A stretch of 64,000 nt of DNA from the NCBI GenBank assembly GCA_005503215.1, contig SCNS01000020.1, forward strand, positions 1-64,000, given 5' to 3'. Shown here piece by piece: positions 16,420 to 28,063 of this stretch. The notes beneath the pieces are model-generated. The model saw only the letters and a list, made by a program, of their open reading frames with translations. It made no database searches and was not told the origin of the DNA. Within the stretch, counting starts at the first letter, position 1, and each line of letters opens with the position of its first letter. The DNA comes from Sphingomonadaceae bacterium 3R27C6 (lineage in GTDB: Bacteria; Pseudomonadota; Alphaproteobacteria; Sphingomonadales; Sphingomonadaceae). A program made the translations under genes and the position numbers.

Positions 16420-17340
16420 TCAGCGAATCTCGACCGTCAGATGTTCGATCTCGTGGACGGGTTGGACGCGCGCGCAAATGGTCTCGCGCGTGGCGCCGAC
16501 GACGCTGATGATCGCCGAATGCGCGCCCGGACCGACGCGCCAGACATGCAGATCGGTGATCTTCGCGTCGCCCGGGCCTTCGACAAGGTCGCGGATCTCG
16601 GCCTCGATCGCGGCGTCGGTCGCGTCGAGCAGCACCGCGCCGGTGTCGCGCATCAGCGACCAGGCCCATGCCGCGATCACGATCGATCCGACGATGCCCA
16701 TCGCCGGATCGAGCCACACCCAGCCCAGATAACGCCCGCCGAGCAAGGCGGCGATCGCGAGCACCGAGGTCAGCGCGTCGGCGACAACGTGCAGATAGGC
16801 CGAGCGGAGATTGTTGTCGCGCTCGTGCGCATGGCCATGATGATGGTCCTCGCCGTGATGATGCCCATGGTCGTGATCATGCCCGTGGCCAAGCAGCAAC
16901 GCGCTGACGATATTCACCCCCAGCCCGATCACCGCGATGATCGTCGCCTCGGTGAAAGCGACCGGCCGCGGATCGACGAGGCGCATCGCCGATTCGAGCG
17001 TGATGCCGAGCGCGACGATGCCGAGCACGAGCGCCGAGGCGAAGCCCGCGAGGTCGCCGACCTTGCCGGTGCCGAAACTGTAGCGGCGCCCATGCGCGTG
17101 GCGCTTCGCGTAGGCGTAGGCGATCGCCGCGATCCCGAGCGCGCCGGCATGCGTCGCCATATGGAAGCCATCGGCGAGCAGCGCCATCGAGTTGAAGGCA
17201 AGCCCCGCCGCGATCTCGCCGACCATCATCACCGCGGTGAGCGCGACCACCCACAAGGTGCGCCGCGCATTCTCGTCGTGCCGCTTGCCGAGGAAGACAT
17301 GGTCGTGGGCCAGCGCCTCGATTTCGCTATCGAACGACAT
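16420..17340 (-). CDS. cation diffusion facilitator, DmeF-like Co/Ni/Zn efflux
   Basis: A 306-residue inner-membrane antiporter of the CDF family. Metal-site residues are visible in LLADGFHMATHAGAL (HxxxD-type site in helix 2) and HVVADALTSVLAI (helix 5). The loop between helices 4 and 5 is rich in histidine (GHGHDHDHGHHHGEDHHHGH). The N-terminal HDHVFLGKRHDENARRT resembles DmeF proteins of Rhizobium and Cupriavidus, which export cobalt and nickel. No DmeR-type repressor gene is beside it. The metal is therefore an inference. The C-terminal cytoplasmic domain (ITDLHVWRVGPGAH) is intact. Confidence 0.88.
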   Translation of the reverse strand: MSFDSEIEALAHDHVFLGKRHDENARRTLWVVALTAVMMVGEIAAGLAFNSMALLADGFHMATHAGALGIAAIAYAYAKRHAHGRRYSFGTGKVGDLAGFASALVLGIVALGITLESAMRLVDPRPVAFTEATIIAVIGLGVNIVSALLLGHGHDHDHGHHHGEDHHHGHAHERDNNLRSAYLHVVADALTSVLAIAALLGGRYLGWVWLDPAMGIVGSIVIAAWAWSLMRDTGAVLLDATDAAIEAEIRDLVEGPGDAKITDLHVWRVGPGAHSAIISVVGATRETICARVQPVHEIEHLTVEIR

Positions 17341-17668
17341 GGTTGCTGCCTATCCCATGGAAAAAGAATGGCAAGGGGTATGCTGTGGAACGGGACCCGG
17401 GCGTTTCTCAAATCTCGTCATTCCCACGAAGCGGGAACCCGGCGAGCCAGCGTGCCAACTGGGTTCCCGTTTTCGCGGGAATGACGAGGAGGGGGATAGC
17501 GTCCGCAACTAGCGGTTAGCTGCCCCCGCATTCCCCCTTGCCGACTCATCCGCCAAAGCCTATATGCGCCGTACTTCTTGACATGGTTAGCCAGTTGGGA
17601 CGTCGGGGCCGCGGGCCGCGGCGGCTATACCCACATGCTTTCCTGTCATCCGAATTGGAAAGACAGAC
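17341..17668. other. intergenic region between the CDF gene and rimP
   Basis: A 328-base stretch without a gene. It holds the divergent promoters, a palindromic repeat at 17414-17488, and a GC-rich block near 17606-17622. TTGACA at 17578-17583 is a possible -35 for the rimP operon, but no convincing -10 follows at the right distance. I see no tRNA or small ORF in it. Confidence 0.5.
17414..17488. repeat. palindromic intergenic repeat
   Basis: The left arm CTCGTCATTCCCACGAAG...GGGAACCC (17414-17440) and the right arm GGGTTCCCG...GGGAATGACGAG (17461-17488) are near-complete inverted copies with a 20-base loop. This CGTCATTCC...GGAATGACG type is a common alphaproteobacterial intergenic palindrome. 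It is unrelated in sequence to the element at 12575. Confidence 0.85.
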
Positions 17669-18214
17669 TTGGCCGATCTCGACGCCCTCAATGCGATCAT
17701 CGCGCCCGAAGCCGAGGCGATGGGCCTTGCGCTCGTGCGCGTCGCCTTTTTCGGCGGCGAGAGCGATCCGACCTTGCAGGTGATGGCCGAGCGGCCCGAC
17801 ACGCGCCAGCTGACGATCGACGATTGCGCCGACCTGTCGCGCCGCATCTCCGACCGTCTCGACGCGCTCGAGGAAGCGGGCAAGGATCCGATCGAGCAGG
17901 CGTACCGGCTCGAGGTGTCGTCGCCCGGCATCGACCGGCCGCTGACGCGCCGCACCGACTTCGCCGACTGGGCGGGGCATGAGGCGAAGATCGCGCTCAA
18001 GGAAAAGCGCGACGGGCGCCAGCGCTTCAACGGCGAGCTGATCGGTATCGACGGCGATGTCGTTACGATTTCGGATAAAGAGGGTGTGGAACATAAGCTG
18101 CCGTTCGACGCGATCGACACCGCGAAGCTCGTTCTCACCGACAAATTGATTGCCGCAACCGTCCCGCTCTCGATCGAGGGCGCCGACGAAATGGAAGAAG
18201 AAGGACAGGACTGA
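17669..18214 (+). CDS. rimP: ribosome maturation factor RimP
   Basis: A 181-residue protein needed for maturation of the 30S subunit. Both family domains can be read: an N-terminal alpha/beta part (PEAEAMGLALVRVAF, DDCADLSRRISDRLD, YRLEVSSPGIDRPL) and a C-terminal SH3-like barrel (FNGELIGIDGDVVTISD, PFDAIDTAKLVL). The SSPGIDRPL signature is typical. The start is TTG 17669, preceded by GGAAAG; no in-frame ATG lies before the conserved N-terminus. It is the first gene of the nusA operon, and its stop overlaps the nusA ATG by one base. Confidence 0.95.
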   Translation: MADLDALNAIIAPEAEAMGLALVRVAFFGGESDPTLQVMAERPDTRQLTIDDCADLSRRISDRLDALEEAGKDPIEQAYRLEVSSPGIDRPLTRRTDFADWAGHEAKIALKEKRDGRQRFNGELIGIDGDVVTISDKEGVEHKLPFDAIDTAKLVLTDKLIAATVPLSIEGADEMEEEGQD

Positions 18215-19842
18215 TGGCCACTGCCATTTCCGCCAACAAGGCCGAACTCCTCGCGATCGCCAACAGCGTCGCCAGCGAGAAGATGATCGACAAGGGCATC
18301 GTCATCGAAGCCATCGAAGAAGCGATCCAGCGTGCCGCGCGCGCGCGCTACGGCGCCGAGAACGACATTCGTGCGAAGCTCGATCCGCAGACCGGCGACC
18401 TCCGCCTGTGGCGCGTCGTCGAGGTCGTCGAGCAGGTCGAGGATTATTTCAAGCAGGTCGACCTCGCCGCCGGCCAGAAGCTGCAGAAGGACGCCAAGAT
18501 CGGCGACTTCATCGTCGACCCGCTGCCCGCGGTCGACCTCGGCCGCATCGACGCGCAGTCGGCGAAGCAGGTGATCTTCCAGAAGGTCCGCGAAGCCGAT
18601 CGCGAGCGCCAGTATCAGGAATTCAAGGACCGCGCGGGTGAGATCATCACCGGCGTCGTGAAGTCGGTCGAATTCGGCCACATCGTCGTCAACCTCGGCC
18701 GCGCCGAAGGCGTGATCCGCCGCGACCAGCAGATCCCGCGCGAACTGATGCGCGTCGGTGATCGCGTCCGCGCGCTGATCCTGTCGGTGCGCAGCGAAAC
18801 GCGCGGCCCGCAGATTTTCCTCAGCCGCGCACACCCCGACTTCATGAAGAAGCTGTTCGCGCAGGAAGTCCCCGAAATCTACGACGGCATCATCGAGATC
18901 AAGGCCGCCGCCCGCGACCCGGGTTCGCGCGCGAAGATCGGCGTGATCAGCTATGATGGCAGCATCGACCCCGTCGGCGCCTGCGTCGGCATGAAGGGCA
19001 GCCGCGTGCAGGCGGTCGTCCAGGAAATGCAGGGCGAAAAGATCGACATCATCCCCTGGTCCGAAGACACCGCGACCTTCGTCGTCAACGCGCTCCAGCC
19101 GGCAACGGTGCAGCGCGTCGTCATCGACGAGGATGACAGCCGCATCGAAGTCGTCGTTCCCGACGACCAGCTGTCGCTCGCCATCGGCCGCCGCGGCCAG
19201 AACGTCCGTCTCGCCAGCCAGCTGACCGGCAGCCAGATCGACATCATGACCGAGGCCGACGCGAGCGAGAAGCGCCAGCGCGAATTCGTCGAACGCTCGA
19301 CGATGTTCCAGGAAGAACTCGACGTCGACGAAACGCTCGCACAGCTGCTCGTCGCCGAAGGCTTCGGCGAACTCGAAGAAGTCGCTTATGTCGGCATCGA
19401 CGAACTCGCGAGCATCGAAGGTTTCGACGAGGAACTGGCGCAGGAACTGCAGAGCCGCGCCGCCGAAGGGCTCGAACGCCGCGAAGAGGCCTCGCGCGCC
19501 CAGCGCCGCGAACTCGGCGTCGAGGACGCTCTGGCCGACATCCCGCACCTGACCGAAGCGATGCTCGTCATCCTCGGCAAGGCCGGAATCAAGACGCTCG
19601 ACGACCTCGCCGACCTTGCGACCGACGAGCTGATCGCCAAGAAGCGCACCGACAACCGCCGCGGCCCGCCGCGCAGCGAACGCGCCGAGGACAAAGGCGG
19701 CGTGCTGGGCGAATATGGCCTGACCGAAGAGCAGGGCAACGAGATCATCATGGCGGCGCGCGCGCACTGGTTCGACGACGAGCCGGAAGCCGATGCGCCT
19801 GCCGAAGCCGGGGAGGCCGCCGATGCGGACCCCGCACAATGA
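18214..19842 (+). CDS. nusA: transcription termination/antitermination factor NusA
   Basis: A 542-residue RNA-polymerase-associated factor. The domains follow in order: N-terminal polymerase-binding domain (1-130), S1 domain from about residue 140 ([20 protein letters not shown]), two KH domains ([40 protein letters not shown]), and C-terminal helix-hairpin-helix repeats in an acidic region ([39 protein letters not shown]). The tail is acidic. NusA controls pausing and termination. Its downstream neighbour ylxR overlaps its 3' end by 20 bases. Confidence 0.97.
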   Translation: MATAISANKAELLAIANSVASEKMIDKGIVIEAIEEAIQRAARARYGAENDIRAKLDPQTGDLRLWRVVEVVEQVEDYFKQVDLAAGQKLQKDAKIGDFIVDPLPAVDLGRIDAQSAKQVIFQKVREADRERQYQEFKDRAGEIITGVVKSVEFGHIVVNLGRAEGVIRRDQQIPRELMRVGDRVRALILSVRSETRGPQIFLSRAHPDFMKKLFAQEVPEIYDGIIEIKAAARDPGSRAKIGVISYDGSIDPVGACVGMKGSRVQAVVQEMQGEKIDIIPWSEDTATFVVNALQPATVQRVVIDEDDSRIEVVVPDDQLSLAIGRRGQNVRLASQLTGSQIDIMTEADASEKRQREFVERSTMFQEELDVDETLAQLLVAEGFGELEEVAYVGIDELASIEGFDEELAQELQSRAAEGLERREEASRAQRRELGVEDALADIPHLTEAMLVILGKAGIKTLDDLADLATDELIAKKRTDNRRGPPRSERAEDKGGVLGEYGLTEEQGNEIIMAARAHWFDDEPEADAPAEAGEAADADPAQ

Positions 19843-20593
19843 TCAGCTGAGCGAACCAGACCGCGCTGGTCGGCGCGGCCAGCACGTGCCCGAGCGGCGC
19901 TGCGTCATCACCGGCGAGGTTTCGCCGGCCGAACGGCTCGTGCGCCTCGCGCTCGGGCCCGACGGCACGATTGCGCCCGACGTCCTCGGCAAGGCGCCGG
20001 GGCGCGGCGCGTGGATCGGCGTCGATCGCGCGACGCTTGAGGTTGCCCATGCAAAGGGCAAGCTGAAGGGCGGGCTCGCGCGCGCGCTTCAGGACAGCAA
20101 TTTCACCATCCCCGACGACCTCGGCGCGCGCATCGAGGCGCAGCTTCAACGCGCGACGCTCGACCGGCTGGGGCTGGAATCGCGGTCGGGCACCTTGCTC
20201 AGCGGCAATGAAAAGATCGAGACCGCGGCGCGCAAGGGGCAGGTTCGGTTGCTGCTCCACGCCAGCGACGCGGGCGAGGACGGACGCAAGAAATTGGCGC
20301 AGGCATGGCGGGTCGGCGAGGACGATGAAGGCTCGGGCCGCGAGGGCCGGGTCTTGCCGGTGGACCGCGGCACCCTATCTATGGCATTGGGCCGCGAGAA
20401 TGCGGTGCATCTGGCGTTGACCGACGCCCGCGCCGCGGACCGGGTGCTGGCGCATTTGAGCCGCTGGCAGTTTTTCACAGGATGGAGTAGGGACGCGACC
20501 AACCGCGATTCCGACCCGCACGCCGCGCCGGCTTCTGGCGAGGAAAATATTGGGGCGTTGCCGACCAGCAGCGCCGCTTCGGACGCGTTTTGA
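19823..20593 (+). CDS. YlxR-family RNA-binding protein with L7Ae-like domain
   Basis: A 256-residue two-domain protein. The N-terminal YlxR/DUF448 domain has RRCVITGEVSPAERLVRLALG and the GRGAWIGVDRATLEVA loop. The second half (SGNEKIETAARKGQVRLLLH, ALGRENAVHLALTD) resembles the ribosomal L7Ae/L30e-like fold found fused to YlxR in alphaproteobacteria. Position between nusA and infB is conserved in most bacteria. The exact job is unclear; YlxR proteins bind RNA and influence RNase P or transcription in some species. The ATG at 19823 is inside nusA; an earlier in-frame ATG at 19793 is less likely. Confidence 0.9.
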   Translation: MRTPHNDQLSEPDRAGRRGQHVPERRCVITGEVSPAERLVRLALGPDGTIAPDVLGKAPGRGAWIGVDRATLEVAHAKGKLKGGLARALQDSNFTIPDDLGARIEAQLQRATLDRLGLESRSGTLLSGNEKIETAARKGQVRLLLHASDAGEDGRKKLAQAWRVGEDDEGSGREGRVLPVDRGTLSMALGRENAVHLALTDARAADRVLAHLSRWQFFTGWSRDATNRDSDPHAAPASGEENIGALPTSSAASDAF

Positions 20594-20610
20594 AGGAATG
20601 ATGGTTTTCG

Positions 20611-23172
<2,562 letters not shown>

Positions 23173-23208
23173 CGGGCGTCCGCTCCGCGCGGATCAGGAG
23201 GTGCCGGC

Positions 23209-23760
23209 ATGGCTCGCTATGTGGCATTGTTCGGCAGCATCAACGTCGGTGGCAACCGGCTGACGATGGCCGACCTGCGTTCGGCGTTCGAAGCCGAGGG
23301 TTTCAGCAATGTCGAAACCGTCGTGGCGAGCGGCAATGTGCTGTTCGACCATGACGCGCGGCCGACCCGCGGGCTCGAAGAGAAATTGTCGATCATGGTC
23401 GAGGATCGTTTCGACATGACGAGCGCGGCGCTGGTGCGCGACCGCGACGAGCTCGCCGCGGCGATCGCCGACAATCCGTTCGCGGGCACGAACGAGGACC
23501 GTATCGTCCATACGATGTTCCTCGACGGTCAGCCCACGGCAGAGCAGTTCGATGCGCTGGCGACCGACCACCGCGTCCGGCCGAACGAGCGCCTCGCGCT
23601 TGGCGACCGCGCGCTCTATATCGACTTTGGCGACGGGGCGGGCGACAGCAAGTTGCACGCGCGGCTGATCGAACGACGGCTGGGGCACAAGGGCACCGCG
23701 CGCAACATGCGCTCGATCGCGCGGATCATCGCGAAACTGGACGAAGAGGCAAAGGGTTAG
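23209..23760 (+). CDS. DUF1697-family protein
   Basis: A 183-residue protein matching DUF1697: YVALFGSINVGGNRLTMADL, SNVETVVASGNVLFD and the C-terminal GTARNMRSIARIIAKL are the expected conserved blocks. The function is unknown. It is placed between infB and rbfA, where most bacteria have no such gene, with three bases between its stop and rbfA's ATG. It therefore probably rides on the operon transcript without being part of ribosome assembly. Confidence 0.85.
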   Translation: MARYVALFGSINVGGNRLTMADLRSAFEAEGFSNVETVVASGNVLFDHDARPTRGLEEKLSIMVEDRFDMTSAALVRDRDELAAAIADNPFAGTNEDRIVHTMFLDGQPTAEQFDALATDHRVRPNERLALGDRALYIDFGDGAGDSKLHARLIERRLGHKGTARNMRSIARIIAKLDEEAKG

Positions 23761-23763
23761 GCG

Positions 23764-24180
23764 ATGAAAACCGAAAAGGACCGGAAAAAGGATAGCGGCC
23801 CCTCGGTCCGCGTGCTGCGCGTCGGCGAACAGGTGCGCCACCTCCTTTCCGAAATCCTCGCGCGCGGCGACGTCCACGACGACGTCCTCGCGACGCATCC
23901 GGTGAGCATCACCGAAGTCCGCATGTCGCCCGACCTGCGCCACGCGACGGTGTTCGTGAAATCCTTGCTCGGCAAGGACGAGGAAGCGGTGCTGAAAGCG
24001 CTCAGGACCAACACCGCCTATCTTCAGCGCGAAGTCGCCAGCCGCGTCCGCATGAAATATGCCGCGAAACTGAAATTCCTGTCGGACGAAAGCTTCGACG
24101 AGGCGAGCCATATCGAGAAATTGCTGCGCGATCCGAAGGTGGCGCGCGATCTGACGAGCGGCGAGGGCGACGAGGCCTGA
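23764..24180 (+). CDS. rbfA: ribosome-binding factor A
   Basis: A 138-residue protein that helps mature the 5' end of 16S rRNA in the 30S subunit. The KH-like fold is recognisable: [40 protein letters not shown], and the [21 protein letters not shown] block that carries the family's PxLxFxxDxS-like signature. It follows DUF1697 by three bases. A palindromic repeat and a convergent gene follow, so the operon probably ends here instead of continuing to truB. Confidence 0.95.
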   Translation: MKTEKDRKKDSGPSVRVLRVGEQVRHLLSEILARGDVHDDVLATHPVSITEVRMSPDLRHATVFVKSLLGKDEEAVLKALRTNTAYLQREVASRVRMKYAAKLKFLSDESFDEASHIEKLLRDPKVARDLTSGEGDEA

Positions 24181-24199
24181 CCTCCATCATCCGTTTGTG

Positions 24200-24263
24200 T
24201 CGAGCGAAGTCGAGACGCCCATCGAGTTATCGCCAAGTCGAGGGGCCTCTCGACTTCGCTCGA
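24200..24263. repeat. palindromic repeat between convergent genes
   Basis: A perfect 16-base inverted repeat: TCGAGCGAAGTCGAGA (24200-24215) and TCTCGACTTCGCTCGA (24248-24263) with a 32-base loop. This CGAGCGAAGTCGAG type is another widespread bacterial palindrome. It lies between rbfA and the acyltransferase gene and may terminate both transcripts. Confidence 0.85.
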
Positions 24264-24287
24264 TGCGAACGGCGATGTGGGTTGGGC

Positions 24288-25709
24288 TTATGCCTTCCCC
24301 TTGATCCCCGCCGCTTCCTCCAGCTCGACCAGCGCATCCTCCAGATAGTCGATCAGCCGCTGGACGTGCGGGACGCTGCGGCGGCATGCGGTGATCCCGA
24401 AATCGATATTCTTGTTGTTGCTGACCTGCGTGATGTTCATCGCCATGCCGTCGACCGGGATGCTCGCGGGATACATGCCGTCGAGCCGCGCGCCGTTCCA
24501 GTAAAGCTGCTCGCGCGGGCCGGGGACGTTCGAGATGGTGACGCTGTACGCCGGGAACTTGTCGGCGGTGCGCGTCAGCGCGGTCAGCATCTGCGGCATT
24601 TGGGTGATCGCGGTATAGATCTGGATCTGCTGCGCGGTCATCTCGCGCAGCTGCGCCTTCGCGGCGTTCATCGACGCCTGGATCGTCGCCATGCGCGTCG
24701 CGGGATCGTCGATATGCGTCGCGAGGTTCGCGGTCACCGCCGCGACCGAATTGCCCGAATCGATGTCGTCCTTCGCGCGGATCGACACCGGCGCCATCGC
24801 CTTCAGTGGCTTGTCGGGAAGCTCGTTCAGTGACTGCAGATATTTCCGCATCGCGCCCGAACACATCGCGAGCACCGCGTCGTTGATCGTCCCGTCATAC
24901 GCCTTGCCCATCGCGCGCACGCGTTCCAATGACCAGCTTTGCGCGACGAAACGCCGCGCCCCGGTGATGTTGCGGTTGAAGCTGGTGCGTGGCAGCCCGC
25001 CCCACGGCGTCGCAAGGTCGCTGCCGCCCAGCCCGAACATCGCCGCGGCATATTGGTTCAGCGCCTTGGTCACCCCGACGCTGTTGCCCCATTGCTCCTT
25101 CAGGAAGCCGCCGATCGCTTTGATGTCGGTGAGGCTCGGCGTCGGGGCTTTCTTCGCTGCCGGGAACTTGCGTTTATAGGCTTCATAGGCCTCGACCGAC
25201 ATCGGCGAATAGCCGCGTTTCTCCTTCGAATCGGCGCTGAGCATCGCATTGGTGAAATGCATCGACGACGCGCCGTCCATCAACGCATGGTGGATTTTGA
25301 AATAGGTCGCGATCTGCCGGTCGGGCAGGCCCGAGATCAGCGTGATCTCCCACATCGGCCGCGTCCGGTCGAGCAAGGTGCCGTGGAGGCGCGAGACGAG
25401 TTCGAACATCTCGCGATATCGTCCCGGCTTGGGCAAGGCGGCGCTGCGCACATGATAATGCATGTCGATGTCGCGGTCGGGCTGTAGCCGGATCGGGCCA
25501 TATTGGCCGAGCGGCGTGAGCTTCAGCACTTCGCTGAACGGCCGCCGCAGTCCTTCGGACTGGCGCAGCATCGCGAGCTGCTCGTTCAGCCACTCGGTCT
25601 CGTCGACCTTGTCGGGCAATGTGTAGAGATTGACCCCGCCGACATGCATCGGCGTCTCGCGCGTCTCCGCGACCAGAAACATCGCGTCGGTCACCGGCAT
25701 CAGCCGCAT
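24288..25709 (-). CDS. wax ester synthase / diacylglycerol acyltransferase (WS/DGAT) family
   Basis: A 473-residue acyl-CoA-dependent acyltransferase. The catalytic HHxxxDG motif is present as HHALMDG at residues 140-146. The family's second motifs, SNVPGPREQLYWNGARLDGM and the ND of GTINDAVLAMCSGAM, are also there. Members make wax esters or triacylglycerols at the membrane face, storing carbon. The start is ATG 25709 (MRLMPVTDAMFLVAE), which matches the family's usual N-terminus; five further in-frame residues upstream are unlikely. It reads toward rbfA and sits inside an otherwise translation-related region. Confidence 0.9.
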   Translation of the reverse strand: MRLMPVTDAMFLVAETRETPMHVGGVNLYTLPDKVDETEWLNEQLAMLRQSEGLRRPFSEVLKLTPLGQYGPIRLQPDRDIDMHYHVRSAALPKPGRYREMFELVSRLHGTLLDRTRPMWEITLISGLPDRQIATYFKIHHALMDGASSMHFTNAMLSADSKEKRGYSPMSVEAYEAYKRKFPAAKKAPTPSLTDIKAIGGFLKEQWGNSVGVTKALNQYAAAMFGLGGSDLATPWGGLPRTSFNRNITGARRFVAQSWSLERVRAMGKAYDGTINDAVLAMCSGAMRKYLQSLNELPDKPLKAMAPVSIRAKDDIDSGNSVAAVTANLATHIDDPATRMATIQASMNAAKAQLREMTAQQIQIYTAITQMPQMLTALTRTADKFPAYSVTISNVPGPREQLYWNGARLDGMYPASIPVDGMAMNITQVSNNKNIDFGITACRRSVPHVQRLIDYLEDALVELEEAAGIKGKA

Positions 25710-25799
25710 GGCAGCTCTCCCCACTGTTTATGCTGCATCTTTGTTACGCAGCATGGCATCGGGTGCAGGCGAGTCAAGCAGCCCGGCCGCGCTAGTTAG

Positions 25800-25812
25800 T
25801 TGACAAAGTCAA
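25800..25812. promoter_or_regulatory. operator-like inverted repeat before the HTH-GNAT gene
   Basis: TTGAC-AAA-GTCAA, a perfect inverted repeat, 22 bases before the ATG at 25835 of a MarR-type regulator. A third TTGAC follows at 25817. TTGAC may double as a -35 element. MarR-family proteins often bind such palindromes at their own promoter, so autoregulation is likely. Confidence 0.45.
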
Positions 25813-25834
25813 ATAATTGACGCATCGAATCGCC

Positions 25835-26785
25835 ATGCCATCGGTCAACCTCCACCTGCCGGACGATCACGCGCCGGCGCCGCACGCCGCGACGGACGCG
25901 CTGCGCCGCTTCAACCGCTTCTACACGCGCTTTGCCGGGGTACTCGGCCCGGGTTATATGGGCAGCGAGCTGTCGCTGATCGAGGCGCGCATCCTCTATG
26001 AAATCGCCACGGGGCAGCCGGTCGTCTCGAAGCGGATCGTCGAGACGCTGTCGGTCGATCCCGGCTATCTCAGCCGCATCCTGCGCCGCTTCACCCAGCT
26101 GGGCTGGATCGCGCGGACGCGCGGTGCCGACGCGCGCGAGCATCCGATCCGGCTGACCGCGGCGGGCGAGGCGCTGTTTTCCGAGCTCGATCGCACGACC
26201 GCCGCGTCGACATCGGCGACGCTCGCGCATCTGTCGCGCGAAGAGCAGGCGGGGCTTGCCGAGCGGCTGGCCTGGATCGAGGCGCGGCTGGCGGGGGCGC
26301 CGCTGCCGCCGCCCGCGGTCCGTCCATGGCGGCCGGGCGACATGGGGCTGATCACCGCGCAGCAGGCGGTCTATTATCGCGGCGCCTATGGCTGGGGCGA
26401 CGCGATGGAGGTCTTGATCGGCGAGATTACGAGCCGCTTCGTTCGCGATTTTGATGCCGGTCGCGAGCAATGCTGGGTCGCCGAGCGGCATGGCGAGCTG
26501 CTCGGCAGCGTCTTCCTCGTCGCCGAGTCCGACAAGGTCGCGCGGCTGCGCCTGCTCTATGTCGATGCCGCGGCGCGGGGCTATGGTCTGGGCCGCGATC
26601 TCGTCGGGCGCTGCATCGCCTTTGCGCGCGAGGCGGGCTATGCCGAACTAGTGCTTTGGACGCACACGGTCCTCGCATCGGCGCGCGCCATCTATGCGGA
26701 CTATGGTTTCACCATCGAAAAGGTCGAGACGCACGACGAATTCGGCAAGCCCGAACAGAGCGAACACTGGCGGCTCGCGCTTTAG
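25835..26785 (+). CDS. MarR-type HTH fused to GNAT acetyltransferase
   Basis: A 316-residue fusion protein. Residues about 20-155 form a MarR-like winged helix (SLIEARILYEIATGQPVVSK, LSVDPGYLSRILRRFTQLGW and a wing with ADAREHPIRLTAAGEALF). Residues 165-316 form a GNAT domain (ERHGELLGSVFLVAE, LRLLYVDAAARGYGLGRDLV with acetyl-CoA-binding RGYGLG, ARAIYADYGFTIEKVE). Such fusions are common in Proteobacteria; ligand and acceptor are unknown. ATG 25835 was chosen over an in-frame TTG at 25817 because the TTG lies beside the operator-like repeat. Confidence 0.85.
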   Translation: MPSVNLHLPDDHAPAPHAATDALRRFNRFYTRFAGVLGPGYMGSELSLIEARILYEIATGQPVVSKRIVETLSVDPGYLSRILRRFTQLGWIARTRGADAREHPIRLTAAGEALFSELDRTTAASTSATLAHLSREEQAGLAERLAWIEARLAGAPLPPPAVRPWRPGDMGLITAQQAVYYRGAYGWGDAMEVLIGEITSRFVRDFDAGREQCWVAERHGELLGSVFLVAESDKVARLRLLYVDAAARGYGLGRDLVGRCIAFAREAGYAELVLWTHTVLASARAIYADYGFTIEKVETHDEFGKPEQSEHWRLAL

Positions 26786-26831
26786 GTCCTGACAACTGGT
26801 GCAAGGCCCATGTCCGCGCTATTGGGCGCCG

Positions 26832-27446
26832 ATGGCCAAGCTCTATTTCTACTACGCCAGCATGAACGCTGGCAAATCGACGACGCTGTTGCAGGCGGAT
26901 TTCAACTATCGCGAGCGCGGCATGGAAACGATGCTGTGGACCGCGGCGCTCGACGATCGCTACGGCGCGGGACAAGTGACGAGCCGCATCGGGCTGATGG
27001 CCGAAGCGCACAAGTTCGATCCCGACAGCGACCTGTGGGCCGCTGTGAATGCCGAAAATGCCGAGCGCCCGCTCGCGTGTGTGCTCGTCGACGAGGCGCA
27101 GTTCCTGACGCGCGCGCAGGTGCTGGAGCTTGCGCGGCTCGCCGACGAGGTGGGCATTCCGGTGCTCTGCTATGGCCTGCGCACCGATTTTTCGGCGGAG
27201 CTGTTCCCCGGATCGGCGGCGCTGCTCGGGATCGCCGACGCGCTCGTCGAATTGAAGGCGGTGTGCGAATGCGGGCGCAAGGCGACGATGAACCTGCGCG
27301 TCGACGAAAGCGGCCGCGCCGTCGTCGAGGGCGCGCAGACCGAGATCGGCGGCAACGACCGCTATGTCGCGATGTGCCGCCGCCACTTCATGGCGAAACG
27401 GCGCGAAGCCGCCGAGGCGCCAAGGGAGGTGGGCGCCAATGCTTGA
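26832..27446 (+). CDS. tdk: thymidine kinase
   Basis: A 204-residue type II thymidine kinase that phosphorylates thymidine for salvage. The P-loop SMNAGKST is at residues 10-17. DEAQFL is the Walker-B-like and catalytic Glu region, and GLRTDF follows. The zinc-binding lasso region has CECGRKAT and a later CRRHF cysteine. The start is ATG 26832 ([12 protein letters not shown]), the conserved N-terminus; in-frame residues upstream do not belong. It is followed by a GNAT gene with an eight-base overlap. Confidence 0.96.
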   Translation: MAKLYFYYASMNAGKSTTLLQADFNYRERGMETMLWTAALDDRYGAGQVTSRIGLMAEAHKFDPDSDLWAAVNAENAERPLACVLVDEAQFLTRAQVLELARLADEVGIPVLCYGLRTDFSAELFPGSAALLGIADALVELKAVCECGRKATMNLRVDESGRAVVEGAQTEIGGNDRYVAMCRRHFMAKRREAAEAPREVGANA

Positions 27447-27978
27447 CCGCCTCTATGTCGACCTCGCCGACGGCGAACTCAAACTGGTCAAGCTCACCGA
27501 AGCGCATCGCGAAGACCTGCGCGCCGCCTGCGCCGCCGACGCCGATGTCTGGACGATCTATTCGTCGAGCTTCGGCCCCGGCCATTTCGACAAGAGCTTC
27601 AACACGCTGGTCGGCGGTAGCGGCCGGATGCCCTATGCGATCATGGACGGTGACACGCTGGTCGGCATGACCGCCTGGCTGCGCCCCGATATGTCGGCGC
27701 AGACGGTCGAGATCGGCAACAGCTTCATCCACCCCGATGCGCGCGGCACGGGCTTCAACGGCCGGGTCAAGCGCCTGATGCTCGATCACGCCTTCGCGGT
27801 CGGGATCCGCCGCATCGAATTCCGCATCGACGAGCGCAACAAGCGGAGCCAGGCCGCGGTCGCGAAGCTCGGCTGTACCAAGGACGGCGTGCTGCGATCC
27901 GAACGCATCACCTGGACCGGCTATGTGCGCGACACCGGGCTGTGGTCGCTACTTGCAAGCGAGTGGCCGGCTCGCTGA
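27439..27978 (+). CDS. GNAT-family acetyltransferase (RimJ/RimL type)
   Basis: A 179-residue acetyltransferase. The N-terminal [20 protein letters not shown] and the later [60 protein letters not shown] are the usual GNAT blocks of the group that acetylates protein N-termini or amino compounds. ATG 27439 with GGGAGGTGGG before it is a clear start and overlaps the tdk stop. The substrate is unknown. Confidence 0.85.
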   Translation: MLDRLYVDLADGELKLVKLTEAHREDLRAACAADADVWTIYSSSFGPGHFDKSFNTLVGGSGRMPYAIMDGDTLVGMTAWLRPDMSAQTVEIGNSFIHPDARGTGFNGRVKRLMLDHAFAVGIRRIEFRIDERNKRSQAAVAKLGCTKDGVLRSERITWTGYVRDTGLWSLLASEWPAR

Positions 27979-28063
27979 GGCCATATTTTCGGGTCAGTGC
28001 CGGTTCAGATTGCCTCTGCTAGCACGCGCGTCGGGTAGGGTAACGCCGACCGAAAGATAGGAC

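Noticed and set aside
17578-17622. Complete promoter for the rimP operon
   Set aside because: TTGACA is present, but no acceptable -10 lies 16-18 bases downstream; noted only as a possible -35.
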